A DNA stretch of 64,000 nt from Chryseobacterium camelliae (GCF_030818575.1 NZ_JAUTAL010000001.1:3162001-3226000); one strand, 5' to 3'; counted from the first letter of the stretch, positions 26,679 through 36,140 are shown. Numbers and translations are program-made. Notes: generated by a model from the sequence alone, not told the origin.

Positions 26679-29600
26679 ATGGAAACCCAAAAATATACTC
26701 CAAACAATAAAGTAAGAATTGTAACGGCTGCATCGCTATTTGATGGCCATGATGCTGCCATCAATATCATGCGCCGTGTCATCCAGGGAACAGGATGTGA
26801 AGTCATACACCTCGGTCACGACAAATCCGCTGAAGAAGTGGTAAACACTGCCATTCAGGAAGATGCTAATGCAATTGCCCTGACTTCCTACCAGGGAGGG
26901 CATAATGAATATTTCAAATATATTTATGACCTTCTCAGGGAGAAGAATTCACCGCAGATCAAGATTTTCGGCGGTGGCGGCGGGGTAATCCTTCCTGAAG
27001 AGATAAAAGACCTCATGGATTACGGAATCGACAGGATTTATTCCCCGGATGACGGCCGTGAGCTGGGCCTTCAGGGGATGATTGACGATCTGGTAAACAG
27101 GTCAGATTTCGCAACGGGTAAGGAAGTAACAGCGGAAGATCTCAACTCCATCAGCTTTGAAAACCCGACAAGCATTGCCAAAATCATTTCAGCGGTTGAG
27201 AATTTCTCCGATGAAAAACCGGAGCTGGTAAAAGCCATTGATGAGCAGTCGAAAGACCTGCATATCCCGATAATCGGGATTACCGGTACAGGAGGTGCCG
27301 GAAAGTCTTCTTTAACAGATGAACTGGTACGACGTTTCTTACGCTCCAATACCGATAAAAAGATCGCCATTATTTCCATTGACCCTTCCAAAAAGAAAAC
27401 AGGAGGGGCACTTTTAGGAGACCGAATCCGTATGAATGCAATCAATGATCCGAGAGTCTACATGCGTTCCATGGCAACCAGGGAAAACAATGTTTCCGTC
27501 TCCCCATTCATTCAGTCGGCACTCAATGTCCTGAAACTGGCCCATCCGGATGTAATCATCCTGGAAACTTCGGGTATCGGACAATCAGGTTCGGAAGTTT
27601 CTGATTTTGCCGATGTTTCCATGTATGTGATGACGCCTGAATACGGAGCTTCCACACAGCTGGAGAAAATCGACATGCTGGATTATGCAGACCTGGTCGC
27701 TTTAAATAAATCTGACAAAAGAGGCGCGCTGGATGCCCTGCAGGCCGTAAGAAAGCAGTTCCAGAGAAACCATCTTTTATGGGAACAGCCATTGGATGAA
27801 ATGCCGGTTTATGCTACCAAGGCCTCCCAGTTTAATGACCATGGGACTACGGAACTTTACAATAGGCTGGTTTCTAAAATCAACGATAAATTTGCTGATT
27901 TAAATCTGAAACCTTTTTCAGAACAGGAAATCACGGAAGAGGTAACGATTATCCCTCCAAAAAGGGTGCGCTACCTTTCTGAAATTGTGGAAAACAACAG
28001 GCAATATGACGCTGCCGTTGAAAAACAGGCAGAACTGGCGAGAACCCTGTATCATATTGACGGAGTAAAGAAAATTATTTCCAGCGAAACTCTGGATGCC
28101 GAGTACCAGAAGGCTGAAAAGGAGCTTCAGCAGGAGAATATCGACTTCCTGAAAACCTGGGACGACACTAAAAAAGCTTTTCATGCTGAGTTCTATTCTT
28201 ATTTTGTTAGAGGGAAAGAAATCAAAGTAGAGACTTCAACTGAATCCCTGTCACATTTGAGAATCCCTAAAATAGCCTTGCCCAAATACAACGACTGGGG
28301 CGACCTGATCAAATGGAAAGGCCAGGAAAACCTTCCGGGAAGCTTTCCTTACACCGCGGGAATTTATCCGTTCAAAAGAACCGGAGAAGACCCCACCCGG
28401 ATGTTCGCCGGGGAAGGCGGTCCCGAAAGGACAAACAGGAGATTTCATTACGTTTCTGCTGAAATGCCGGCCAAACGTCTTTCCACTGCATTCGATTCTG
28501 TTACCTTATATGGACAGGACCCTGCCCTTCCGCCGGACATTTACGGAAAAATCGGAAATGCAGGAGTTTCCATCGCCACTCTGGATGACGCCAAAAAACT
28601 ATATTCGGGCTTCGACCTGGTAAATGCCCTGACTTCCGTTTCGATGACCATTAACGGACCTGCACCGATGCTGCTGGCATTTTTCATGAATGCAGCCATT
28701 GACCAGAATGTAGAGAAATATATTGTAGAAAACGGACTGGAATCTAAAGTTGAAGATGTTTTAAAAGCAAAATTCGATGAGAAAGGATTGGCAAGACCGA
28801 AATATAATGGGGAACTTCCCCCTTCCAACAATGGTTTAGGTTTACAACTTTTAGGCATCACCGGAGATGAAATCATCCCGGCAGAGGCATATGCTGAAAT
28901 CAAGGCCAAAACCATTGCAACGGTTCGCGGTACAGTTCAGGCGGATATCTTAAAAGAAGACCAGGCTCAGAATACCTGTATCTTCTCCACTGAATTTGCA
29001 CTGAGGCTTATGGGTGATGTTCAGGAATACTTCATCAAAGAAAAAGTGAGGAACTTTTATTCCGTTTCCATTTCAGGATACCATATTGCAGAAGCGGGCG
29101 CCAATCCGGTTTCCCAGCTTGCTTTTACCCTCGCTAATGGATTCACCTATGTGGAATATTACCTTTCCAGAGGCATGGATATCAACGACTTTGCCCCTAA
29201 CCTGTCTTTCTTCTTCTCCAATGGAATCGATCCTGAATATTCTGTGATCGGCCGTGTGGCCAGAAGGATCTGGGCCAAAGCCATGAAGCTGAAATACGGC
29301 GCCGATGAAAGAAGTCAGATGCTGAAATACCACATCCAGACTTCCGGACGTTCACTTCATGCCCAGGAAATTGATTTTAATGATATCAGAACTACCTTAC
29401 AGGCACTTTATGCCATCTATGACAACTGTAATTCCTTGCACACGAATGCGTATGATGAAGCAATCACGACACCTACGGAACAATCCGTGCGAAGGGCAAT
29501 GGCCATCCAGCTGATCATCAACAAAGAACTGGGACTGGCCAAAAATGAAAACCCGCTTCAGGGCTCATTTATTATTGAAGAATTAACAGACCTGGTTGAA

Positions 29601-29996
29601 GAAGCCGTTTATGCTGAATTCGACCGTATTACGGAAAGAGGCGGCGTACTGGGTGCCATGGAAACCATGTACCAGCGTTCCAAAATCCAGGAGGAATCCA
29701 TGCATTACGAATGGCTGAAACATACCGGCGAGTATCCGATTATCGGGGTAAATACGTTCTTAGGAAAAGACGGTTCACCAACAGTCCGCCCGGGAGAGGT
29801 TATCCGTTCTACGGAAGAAGAGAAACAGGCACAGATTGAAGCCCTGCATAATTTCCAGAATGCCAATTCCGGTAAATCTGAGGAAGCCCTGAAAAATTTA
29901 CAGTATGCCGCCATCAATCAGCAGAACCTGTTTGAGGTGATGATGGACGCCGTAAAATACTGTTCATTAGGCCAGATTACCAATTGCCCTGTTTGA
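26679..29996 (+). CDS. icmF: Fused isobutyryl-CoA mutase IcmF (B12 domain + MeaB-like GTPase + mutase barrel)
   Basis: 1105 aa, normal for IcmF. Residues ~12-140 bind adenosylcobalamin (FDGHDAAIN, the lower-ligand His24 in a DxH motif). Residues ~195-420 are a MeaB-type G-protein chaperone: P-loop GTGGAGKS at 203-210, ETSGIGQS near 296, NKSD at 343-346. Residues ~540-1105 are the TIM-barrel mutase. Two positions separate it from methylmalonyl-CoA mutase: RMFAG has Phe576 where MCM has Tyr, and AQNTC has Gln764 where MCM has the carboxylate-binding Arg. This favours isobutyryl/n-butyryl-CoA or a similar non-carboxylated acyl-CoA. The role is radical carbon-skeleton rearrangement in branched-chain acyl-CoA metabolism. 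Monocistronic with own promoter and terminator. Confidence 0.9.
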   Translation: METQKYTPNNKVRIVTAASLFDGHDAAINIMRRVIQGTGCEVIHLGHDKSAEEVVNTAIQEDANAIALTSYQGGHNEYFKYIYDLLREKNSPQIKIFGGGGGVILPEEIKDLMDYGIDRIYSPDDGRELGLQGMIDDLVNRSDFATGKEVTAEDLNSISFENPTSIAKIISAVENFSDEKPELVKAIDEQSKDLHIPIIGITGTGGAGKSSLTDELVRRFLRSNTDKKIAIISIDPSKKKTGGALLGDRIRMNAINDPRVYMRSMATRENNVSVSPFIQSALNVLKLAHPDVIILETSGIGQSGSEVSDFADVSMYVMTPEYGASTQLEKIDMLDYADLVALNKSDKRGALDALQAVRKQFQRNHLLWEQPLDEMPVYATKASQFNDHGTTELYNRLVSKINDKFADLNLKPFSEQEITEEVTIIPPKRVRYLSEIVENNRQYDAAVEKQAELARTLYHIDGVKKIISSETLDAEYQKAEKELQQENIDFLKTWDDTKKAFHAEFYSYFVRGKEIKVETSTESLSHLRIPKIALPKYNDWGDLIKWKGQENLPGSFPYTAGIYPFKRTGEDPTRMFAGEGGPERTNRRFHYVSAEMPAKRLSTAFDSVTLYGQDPALPPDIYGKIGNAGVSIATLDDAKKLYSGFDLVNALTSVSMTINGPAPMLLAFFMNAAIDQNVEKYIVENGLESKVEDVLKAKFDEKGLARPKYNGELPPSNNGLGLQLLGITGDEIIPAEAYAEIKAKTIATVRGTVQADILKEDQAQNTCIFSTEFALRLMGDVQEYFIKEKVRNFYSVSISGYHIAEAGANPVSQLAFTLANGFTYVEYYLSRGMDINDFAPNLSFFFSNGIDPEYSVIGRVARRIWAKAMKLKYGADERSQMLKYHIQTSGRSLHAQEIDFNDIRTTLQALYAIYDNCNSLHTNAYDEAITTPTEQSVRRAMAIQLIINKELGLAKNENPLQGSFIIEELTDLVEEAVYAEFDRITERGGVLGAMETMYQRSKIQEESMHYEWLKHTGEYPIIGVNTFLGKDGSPTVRPGEVIRSTEEEKQAQIEALHNFQNANSGKSEEALKNLQYAAINQQNLFEVMMDAVKYCSLGQITNCPV

Positions 29997-30030
29997 AGTG
30001 GGTGGAAAGTATAGAAGAAATATGTAGTAC

Positions 30031-30051
30031 TTAGCCAGACTGGCTAATTTT
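30031..30051 (+). terminator. Rho-independent terminator of icmF
   Basis: TTAGCCA (30031-30037) pairs with TGGCTAA (30041-30047) and is followed by T4. Confidence 0.65.
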
Positions 30052-30056
30052 AATAC

Positions 30057-30089
30057 AACCCTTTAAGGTTTTGAAAATCTTGAAGGGTT
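30057..30089. repeat. REP-like palindrome, left of the transposase remnant
   Basis: A 33-nt imperfect palindrome with outer arms AACCC/GGGTT and inner arms CTTTAAG/CTTGAAG, one G-T wobble. A 21-nt core from AAGGTTTTGAAA through TCTTGAAGG is identical to the copy at 30739-30775. It begins 28 bp before the transposase start. Confidence 0.7.
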
Positions 30090-30116
30090 ACTTTACACAC
30101 AAATACATGAATAAAA

Positions 30117-30731
30117 ATGAATCACAAACCTCTTCTGGAAGCAGGGAAATATTATCATATTTACAACAGAGGCAATAATGGACAGAATATTTTCTTTGAT
30201 AATGAAAACTATACATTTTTCCTCAACCGGTATGACCAGTACCTATCACCACTTTGTGATACAATTGCCTGGGTTTTACTGAAAAACCACTTTCACCTGC
30301 TCATTTACGTAAAACCTACAGAGGAAATTAATATTGAAAAATTGCACTATACAGCTACCTAAAAACCGAAAAGAATTGACATCCATTTACAATTCGGACA
30401 CTTTTTCAATTCTTACGCTAAAGCTGTCAATAAAAGATATAACAGGACTGGAAGTTTACTGGAAAAAAATTTTGAGAGAAAAGAAGTTTCTTCACCAGCC
30501 TATCTCAAAAAATTAATACATTACATCCATTTTAACCCTGTCAAACACGGATTTTCAGACTATACCTGGGATTACCCGTGGAGTTCTTACAAAAGCATCA
30601 TTTCCCATAGCCCCACTAAACTTAATAGAAAATTTGTTTATCAACTTTTTAAAAGTGAGGAATACTTCAGGCTTTATCATGCTGATCATAAAGATTATTC
30701 AGATATAAATGAACTTATTATTGAATTTTAA
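30117..30731 (+). pseudogene. REP-associated tyrosine transposase (RAYT, Y1_Tnp family) interrupted by a stop codon
   Basis: One frame from ATG 30117 to TAA 30731 would give ~204 aa, but an in-frame TAA at 30360-30362 cuts it after 81 codons. The first part has KYYHIYNRGNNGQNIFF and the HUH metal site LKNHFHLLIYV. After the stop the same frame continues with QFGHFFNSYAKAVNKRYNR, the candidate catalytic-tyrosine helix SSPAYLKKLIHYIHFNPV, and DYPWSSYKSI. A single C-to-T change (CAA to TAA) would explain the break. The family nicks single-stranded DNA at REP hairpins; matching palindromes flank the gene on both sides. No other disabling change is visible, so the loss looks recent. Confidence 0.85.
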
Positions 30732-30738
30732 CCTCATC

Positions 30739-30775
30739 TTAAACCTTCAAGGTTTTGAAAATCTTGAAGGTTTAA
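30739..30775. repeat. REP-like palindrome, right of the transposase remnant
   Basis: A 37-nt palindrome with perfect 12-nt outer arms TTAAACCTTCAA / TTGAAGGTTTAA and an AT-rich centre. It starts 7 bp after the transposase stop and shares its core with the copy at 30057-30089. Confidence 0.75.
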
Positions 30776-30826
30776 ATAAACACTTTTATATTAGATACAG
30801 CAGATAGCCATACAAAATATAAATCC

Positions 30827-30834
30827 TATTTTTG
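30827..30834 (+). promoter_or_regulatory. -7 promoter element of the 30873 gene
   Basis: TATTTTTG, matching TAnnTTTG, 39 bp before the ATG. Confidence 0.5.
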
Positions 30835-30872
30835 TGTAATATAAAACAGCTAATCATTAAACTCAAGGCAAT

Positions 30873-31928
30873 ATGAAGTATTCTTTAAAAAACATTCTGC
30901 TTTTCTGCGGTATTATCACCGCATCTTTTACGACTGCCCAGAAAAAAACCGAGGATTTTTCCATCAGCCTTCCTGATCAGAAACCGGAAAAAAGTTATTA
31001 CAAAAAACTCAAACTGATCGATGCCAGAACTGATACCACTTCACTGGGAATCGTTCAGAAAGGGGCGTTTAATACCAAGGCAAAAGTAGTTCCCGCAACA
31101 CCTCTTTCGGGACAGTTCCAGAATTTACTGACTGATCTTGATAATGGAAATGCTGAAGACGGAACGGTTGTCATGTATTTAAAACAGCTGTATTTTGCAG
31201 AACTTACGGGAGCATTCAGCGAGCATGGCTACTGTTACTTCCAGGCCTATCTGTTTGCTAAAAATGACGACGGCACCTATTCGTACCTGGATAAAATAGA
31301 TTCTGTGATCGATCATTCTTCTATGGATGTAACTAAAGCCACCATGAAAAAGGGCAGTGATATGGTAAGCAATTTTATCAGCCGCAATATTTCAAAGAAA
31401 GCAGCAACAACAGATCAGTATTCTTTTACCGATCTCAAAAACTTCGATAACATAGAAAAACAGAAATTAACTCTGTACAATGCTTCTGAACTTCAGGACG
31501 GAATCTACCCTGATTATGCTTCATTCAGAGATCAAAAGCCTGCAAAGGAAATTGCCAATGTAAAATTTTACGGTAAATCGTCTAAAATCATCAAAATCTA
31601 TGAGGCAGAAGAGGGAAAGGAAAAAGAAATCAGGAAAAATAATATCTATGCGATCGTATATAAAGGCACTCCTTATCTGCATCTTCCCATAGAAGATGCC
31701 TTCACGCCAGCAGAAAAAAAGGATGGAGATTTTTACTTTACCGGAAAAATAAAATCTACGGCGAAAACAGGAGATGTGGTACTGGCATCGGCATTTTTCG
31801 GAATTATCGGTGGATTGATTGCTTCAGGGCCTTCTTCAACCCTGTTCGAACAGAAACTGGACTATATGAACGGAGGTTTCATACCGCTCAAAGAGGTTGG
31901 TAATAAAAGAACCGCTCCCCAGCCGTAA
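30873..31928 (+). CDS. Exported protein of unknown function
   Basis: 351 aa with a Sec signal peptide (cleavage near residue 22, FTTAQ). The mature part begins with acidic/lysine-rich sequence, then KKLKLIDARTDTTSLGIVQKGAFN, a beta-rich block that recalls exported lipoprotein-like repeats in Flavobacteria. A later hydrophobic stretch, VVLASAFFGIIGGLIASGP (~residues 302-320), could insert in a membrane or be a buried glycine-rich hairpin. No catalytic motif recognised. The Dph6-like gene starts 26 bp after its stop, so the two may share a transcript although their cell locations differ. Confidence 0.7.
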   Translation: MKYSLKNILLFCGIITASFTTAQKKTEDFSISLPDQKPEKSYYKKLKLIDARTDTTSLGIVQKGAFNTKAKVVPATPLSGQFQNLLTDLDNGNAEDGTVVMYLKQLYFAELTGAFSEHGYCYFQAYLFAKNDDGTYSYLDKIDSVIDHSSMDVTKATMKKGSDMVSNFISRNISKKAATTDQYSFTDLKNFDNIEKQKLTLYNASELQDGIYPDYASFRDQKPAKEIANVKFYGKSSKIIKIYEAEEGKEKEIRKNNIYAIVYKGTPYLHLPIEDAFTPAEKKDGDFYFTGKIKSTAKTGDVVLASAFFGIIGGLIASGPSSTLFEQKLDYMNGGFIPLKEVGNKRTAPQP

Positions 31929-31954
31929 GTTTAAAAAGCCTTAAAAAATTTAAT

Positions 31955-32668
31955 ATGAAGCCAAAAGCTGTTTTCAACTGGAGCAGCGGAAAAGATTCTG
32001 CCCTTGCTTTATACAAGATATTACAGGAAGACCGGTATGAAATGACCGCTTTGCTGACCAGTATCAACAAAGAATTCCGGCGTGTTTCGATGCATGGCCT
32101 TCCGGTGGCTCTTTTGGAGCAGCAGGCAGAAAGCCTGGGATTTCCCCTTATCAAAATTGAACTTCCTAAAGAACCATCCATGGAGGAATACCGGCAGATT
32201 ATGGATACCACGATGAAAGAAGTCCTGAATATGGGAGTTACCCATTCGATATTTGGTGATATTTTCCTGGAAGACCTGAGGAAATACCGGGAAAACCAGT
32301 TACAGGCTATGGGGATACAGGCTGTTTTTCCGCTGTGGCAGCAGGATACCACCCGGCTGATCCATGAATTTCTTGACTTAGGATTCAAAACGATTGTTAC
32401 CTGTGTCAATGAAACCTATCTGGATTCAGGTTTTGCAGGAAGGATCATTGATCAGGATTTCCTTAAAGACCTTCCTGATGATGTTGATCCATGCGGGGAA
32501 AACGGAGAATTCCACACCTTCACTTTTGACGGCCCTATTTTTAAAAATCCTGTTGCATTTGATATCGGAGAAACCGTCAGAAAAACCTATCCTAAACCAA
32601 AATCTCATGAAGACGAAGAATCAGGAGAGTATGTTTTCTGGTTTAGTGATCTTATAAAAAGTGATTAG
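31955..32668 (+). CDS. Dph6-like ATP-pyrophosphatase (diphthine--ammonia ligase family)
   Basis: 237 aa, the whole length of the family domain. The PP-loop that binds ATP is at the N-terminus: FNWSSGKDSALAL (residues 8-20). The family features HGLPVALLEQQAESLGF, IFGDIFLEDLRKYREN and the C-terminal ENGEFHTFTFDGPIF all match the archaeal/eukaryotic diphthamide enzyme. Bacteria do not make diphthamide, so the true substrate here is unknown; the chemistry is probably ATP-dependent amide or thioamide formation through an adenylate. Cytoplasmic. It follows the exported protein gene closely. Confidence 0.88.
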   Translation: MKPKAVFNWSSGKDSALALYKILQEDRYEMTALLTSINKEFRRVSMHGLPVALLEQQAESLGFPLIKIELPKEPSMEEYRQIMDTTMKEVLNMGVTHSIFGDIFLEDLRKYRENQLQAMGIQAVFPLWQQDTTRLIHEFLDLGFKTIVTCVNETYLDSGFAGRIIDQDFLKDLPDDVDPCGENGEFHTFTFDGPIFKNPVAFDIGETVRKTYPKPKSHEDEESGEYVFWFSDLIKSD

Positions 32669-32785
32669 ACGGGAAAAGTTAATATGAACACTACGATTGC
32701 AACTAAGTTTCTCGTTGAATAAATCCTGATTAAAAGTCATAAAGTTTTCAGGGCATACATATTGCTGGAAGATTGAAAACACCCA

Positions 32786-33931
32786 ATGATTAAAAGATTA
32801 TCCTTACTTACTGCATTTATTTTTCTGTTGAACGCATTAACAAGCTGTCAACAGGAGATTAAGCCTGCAAAAATTTCGGATACAAACAGAAAGCTTTTGA
32901 TCGACAGTACTGTTACAGCCTTTGAAAAAGCTCTCCTTCGAAATCAGATTGATTCCGTTTTTAAGAAATATCAGTTTAACGGAAGTGTTGCCGTTTTCAA
33001 AGATTCTGTTGAACTTTACCGAAAAAACCAGGGCTTCTCAGATTTCAAACAAAAAATAGACATTGATGACCAGACCATTTTTGCAATAGGATCGGTCAGC
33101 AAGCAGTTTACGGCTGTATTGATCCTGCTTCAGGAAGAACAGGGCAAACTCAATGTTGAGGATAAGGTTTCAAAATACTTAACGGCTTTTCAGAATAAAG
33201 AATATGAAAACATTACTATCCGTCAGCTTTTAAACCATACTTCCGGACTCAATACCATGGGCGGAAAACTTCATTTTAAAAGCGGTACAGGATTCCTATA
33301 CTCCAATGACGGGTTTAATGCCCTGGGGAAAGTTCTGGAAAAGGTGACCGGAAAATCCTATGACGAAAATATTTCTGAACTGTTTAAAAAAGCAGGCATG
33401 AACCATTCTTCTACCGGCAGTTCACTTAAAAATCAAAACGGAAACTTTGCCGGTGCTCATCTGGGTAACGGAAAGATCGTTGAAGAGGTACATCCTATGC
33501 CGGAAAGGCTTGCCAGTAGAGAGATTGGTATTCCCGCAGGCGGTGTCCTGTCCAGTATCGATGATCTTCATCAATGGAACAATGCCTTATATAGCGGAAA
33601 AATCCTCCGTCCTGAAACCCTGAAGATGTTCGTGGCCAATAGTGCAGAAAGACACCATGCTATTTTCGGAAAGATGGGCTATGGTGACGGAATTATGACC
33701 AATCCCGGAACACCCGCCACATATTTTCACAGCGGTTACGTAAAAGGCTCCCCGTCTTTAAATATTTTTTATCCTAAAACAAAAACTTCTGTTATCATCC
33801 TGTCTAATATCGCGGATGAAGAAAGAGGGAAAGGATTTACTTTCAGACCGCATGTGGAAATTAAGAAAATTACCGATGCTTTGGAAAATGTTATTTCAGA
33901 AATGAATGTTCATCAACAGAATCAAATGTAA
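32786..33931 (+). CDS. Beta-lactamase-family serine hydrolase (lipoprotein)
   Basis: 381 aa. It is a lipoprotein by its N-terminus (lipobox ALTSC, Cys21), so it is anchored in the envelope. The penicillin-binding/class C beta-lactamase fold is marked by the nucleophile motif SVSK (Ser103, Lys106), YSN at 172-174, and a late YFHSGYVKG where HSG replaces the KTG triad. Family members are carboxypeptidases, esterases or peptidases more often than true beta-lactamases; antibiotic hydrolysis should not be assumed. No operon partner is evident: the gap before is 117 bp and the next genes run the other way. Confidence 0.85.
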   Translation: MIKRLSLLTAFIFLLNALTSCQQEIKPAKISDTNRKLLIDSTVTAFEKALLRNQIDSVFKKYQFNGSVAVFKDSVELYRKNQGFSDFKQKIDIDDQTIFAIGSVSKQFTAVLILLQEEQGKLNVEDKVSKYLTAFQNKEYENITIRQLLNHTSGLNTMGGKLHFKSGTGFLYSNDGFNALGKVLEKVTGKSYDENISELFKKAGMNHSSTGSSLKNQNGNFAGAHLGNGKIVEEVHPMPERLASREIGIPAGGVLSSIDDLHQWNNALYSGKILRPETLKMFVANSAERHHAIFGKMGYGDGIMTNPGTPATYFHSGYVKGSPSLNIFYPKTKTSVIILSNIADEERGKGFTFRPHVEIKKITDALENVISEMNVHQQNQM

Positions 33932-34056
33932 ATATATTTTACAGAATAATGTAATGTTGATTTTCAAAGCTATAGGATTCCGTCCTTTTTGTGTCCGGTA
34001 TTTAAACAAAAGTTCTCATTTGGTTAATCATTAGAATGATATTTCTTTTTTGACTT

Positions 34057-34668
34057 TTATATCAGCACATTTATCTTTTTGGAATTGAAATACAGCAGCT
34101 GTATCTGAACAATCAGTCCGAAAACCATAGGTATATGACCGAATAGATTTTTGGAAACTCCCAGGTAAGGCAGTATGAAAAATCTTGTCCCTATACAAAG
34201 AAAAATCAGAACGATATTCCGTATAAGAAGAGGATGGAAACTCAATTGTATATAATCTGAAAACTTCATTTTCCTGAATGCGAAATTGAAGATTAAAAAA
34301 CCAGTCAAAGTCAATAGCAAAGCTATCTGAACATAGAATTGTGTATCAGGAAATCTAACAGACATCCATTCGGCCAATATTGATATCAGCAATGAAGAAA
34401 TGAGGATATTCCTGAATCTCAGCTGTAAGGTATTCTTTTCTAGACGGGTAATTTTCCTGAAAGAAAAAATATCTGCCTTTACCATTTCAAGCTCATATGC
34501 CCAATCCAGCTGTACCTGATAAAAAGCTTTTTGAAAACTTATGTCCTCACAATCCATATTTTCTGAGATCTGAATAATAAAGTGATCCAGAACTTCATCG
34601 TAAAGCTGGGAACTCAGTTTTCTCTTTTTCAAATACTGTTCGATTTGAAGAATTTCTTCTTGGCGCAT
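34057..34668 (-). CDS. Membrane protein partnered with PadR regulator
   Basis: 203 aa. The cytoplasmic N-terminal ~75 residues are helical and basic/acidic (EQYLKKRKLSSQLYDEVLDHF), like the HAAS/DUF1700 domains that often accompany PadR regulators. Four hydrophobic segments follow: ILISSLLISILAEWM, FYVQIALLLTLTGFLIF, NIVLIFLCIGTRFFIL, and GHIPMVFGLIVQIQLLYF. The gene starts 10 bp after the padR stop, so it is the second gene of that operon and falls under its operator. It may sense membrane state or act as the regulator's target; which is not clear. Confidence 0.7.
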   Translation of the reverse strand: MRQEEILQIEQYLKKRKLSSQLYDEVLDHFIIQISENMDCEDISFQKAFYQVQLDWAYELEMVKADIFSFRKITRLEKNTLQLRFRNILISSLLISILAEWMSVRFPDTQFYVQIALLLTLTGFLIFNFAFRKMKFSDYIQLSFHPLLIRNIVLIFLCIGTRFFILPYLGVSKNLFGHIPMVFGLIVQIQLLYFNSKKINVLI

Positions 34669-34678
34669 AGTTGTTAAA

Positions 34679-35005
34679 TTATTGAATATTAAAAATGTTT
34701 CCTAAATTCAGTAGGTAGTTCTTCATTTCCGTTTCCTGTTCCGCCTGTTGCGTTTTACCTTTTTCAGTCAGCAAATAGTATTTCCTGCTTCTCCCATTGA
34801 TTTCTTTTACCTCAGACATGATCATGCCTTCACTTTCCAGTTTATGAAGCAGCGGGTATAAAGCACCTTCCGTCATCTGAAGCTCACCTTCCGTAAGCTC
34901 TTTAGCGCGTTGCGTAATCTGGTAGCCATACATTTTTACTTCTCTGGAGAGAAGTTTTAAAATGATATTCTGAAGCGTTCCTTTATAGAGACTATTCTTT
35001 TTCAT
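34679..35005 (-). CDS. PadR-family transcriptional regulator
   Basis: 108 aa, the short (type 2) PadR form. The winged helix is complete: MKKNSLYKGTLQNIILKLLS, VKMYGYQITQRAKELT (recognition helix region), and MTEGALYPLLHKLESEGMI with the wing SEVKEINGRSRKYYLLTEKGK, then a C-terminal dimerising helix. PadR proteins are usually repressors released by small phenolic or hydrophobic ligands, or by membrane stress. A perfect inverted repeat that overlaps its own promoter (35023-35055) shows autoregulation. It forms an operon with the membrane protein downstream. Confidence 0.92.
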   Translation of the reverse strand: MKKNSLYKGTLQNIILKLLSREVKMYGYQITQRAKELTEGELQMTEGALYPLLHKLESEGMIMSEVKEINGRSRKYYLLTEKGKTQQAEQETEMKNYLLNLGNIFNIQ

Positions 35006-35022
35006 TCTGGATCAATACCTTA

Positions 35023-35055
35023 CAAATATATGCATAATTTTCTTATGCATATATT
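35023..35055 (-). promoter_or_regulatory. PadR operator overlapping the padR -7 element
   Basis: A perfect 13-bp inverted repeat, AATATATGCATAA (35025-35037) and TTATGCATATATT (35043-35055), with a 5-nt spacer. On the minus strand TATATTTG (35023-35030) is the padR -7 element, so bound repressor would block RNA polymerase. It is 18 bp from the padR ATG. The binding assignment is inferred from position and symmetry. Confidence 0.75.
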
Positions 35056-35142
35056 ATTTTCAAAAATTATTATTTATGAATTGATAATCAACAAGATAGA
35101 AGGATACAATAAAGAATACTTTCAGCAGAAAAACAGATGTAC

Positions 35143-35150
35143 TATCTTTG
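35143..35150 (+). promoter_or_regulatory. -7 promoter element of ruvC
   Basis: TATCTTTG, matching TAnnTTTG. It lies after an in-frame ATG at 35137 and 5 bp before a GTG at 35155, so the GTG (near leaderless) is the more likely start. Confidence 0.5.
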
Positions 35151-35154
35151 GACA

Positions 35155-35709
35155 GTGATTGCAGAAAAAATAATTTTAGGAATTGACCCCGGGACTACAG
35201 TGATGGGTTTTGGCCTTATTTCAGTAAAAAAAGGCGTAATGGAAATGGTGTCCATTCATGAACTGTTGCTGAAAAAATACCCTAACCACGAAACGAAACT
35301 CAAATATATTTTTGATAAGACCCTGGCCCTTATCGACGAATTCCACCCGGATGAGGTAGCCCTGGAAGCTCCGTTCTTCGGAAAGAATGTCCAGAGTATG
35401 CTCAAACTTGGGCGCGCGCAGGGAGTAGCCATGGCTGCAAGTTTATACAGGAATATCCCGATTACGGAATATTCACCAAAAAAAATCAAAATGGCCATCA
35501 CAGGCAACGGAAATGCAAGTAAGGAACAGGTGGCAGGCATGCTGCAAAACCTCCTGAAATTGAAAGAATTTCCAACCAAGTACCTTGATGCCTCAGACGG
35601 ACTGGCCGTAGCGGTTTGCCATCATTTTAACTCCGGAACCATTGCAGATACGAAATCCTATACGGGATGGGAAAGTTTCTTAAAACAGAATCCGGACCGC
35701 CTTAAATAA
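35155..35709 (+). CDS. ruvC: Crossover junction endodeoxyribonuclease RuvC
   Basis: 184 aa from GTG 35155; an ATG 18 nt upstream would precede the promoter element. The RNase H-like resolvase core is complete: IILGIDPGTTVMGFG with the first catalytic Asp, VALEAPFFGKNVQSMLKLGRAQG with the Glu and the DNA-contact helix, and DASDGLAVAVCHH with the last acidic residues. It cuts four-way Holliday junctions behind RuvAB during recombinational repair. ruvAB is not nearby. It is divergent from the padR operon, whose operator lies about 90 bp upstream of the ruvC promoter. Confidence 0.95.
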   Translation: MIAEKIILGIDPGTTVMGFGLISVKKGVMEMVSIHELLLKKYPNHETKLKYIFDKTLALIDEFHPDEVALEAPFFGKNVQSMLKLGRAQGVAMAASLYRNIPITEYSPKKIKMAITGNGNASKEQVAGMLQNLLKLKEFPTKYLDASDGLAVAVCHHFNSGTIADTKSYTGWESFLKQNPDRLK

Positions 35710-35721
35710 CAGTCCGGATTC
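35689..35721. terminator. Possible terminator hairpin spanning the ruvC stop
   Basis: 10-bp arms GAATCCGGAC (35689-35698) and GTCCGGATTC (35712-35721) with a 13-nt loop, then AGGATTTATTTTT. The stem includes the end of ruvC; it lies between convergent genes. Confidence 0.5.
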
Positions 35722-35726
35722 AGGAT

Positions 35727-36140
35727 TTATTTTTCCTTACCTTTATATTCCTCCGGACTGACGGTAAAATCAGTTAGTGGCTTGCCGTTTTTGTCGTAGT
35801 AAGAGTATTTGAAGGTTACCCCATAGTCTTTCAGGTCCTTCATTTCGGCAGAAGTTTTCAAACTGTTTAGTGCACCGTTTTTAGCTTCCTGCTTGAAATC
35901 CCCGATCTCCTCCGGTGTTACCTGTTCTTTGGTATCTTCAGTAAGCGTGTAATTGTACTTCAATGTCTTATTTCCCGTCGTAACGCTGTCGAAACGGATG
36001 CCATCACTCAGCACCTGGGGGGTAAGCTTGTTCATATTGGCTGCCGCTTCTTTCAGTTCATCATCAATAGCCTTTTCCTTGGTACAAGAGGTTAAGGCCA
36101 ACACCAGACAGGCCGCCGAAACCCTGATTAAATTTTTCAT
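35727..36140 (-). CDS. Small lipoprotein of unknown function
   Basis: 137 aa with a lipoprotein signal (ALTSC, Cys at residue 19). The mature part is charged and begins with a helical stretch (DDELKEAAANMNK), followed by alternating strands, including DSVTTGNKTLKYNYTL and GVTFKYSYYDKNGKPLTDFTV, as in small periplasmic sandwich proteins. No catalytic motif. It converges on ruvC across an 17-bp gap. Composition is that of the core chromosome; the AT-rich block begins just beyond it. Confidence 0.7.
   Translation of the reverse strand: MKNLIRVSAACLVLALTSCTKEKAIDDELKEAAANMNKLTPQVLSDGIRFDSVTTGNKTLKYNYTLTEDTKEQVTPEEIGDFKQEAKNGALNSLKTSAEMKDLKDYGVTFKYSYYDKNGKPLTDFTVSPEEYKGKEK

Noticed and set aside
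32786-33931. Calling the serine hydrolase a beta-lactamase or resistance gene
   Set aside because: It has the SxxK/YxN/HSG triad, but these are shared with esterases and peptidases of the same family; no evidence for antibiotic hydrolysis.
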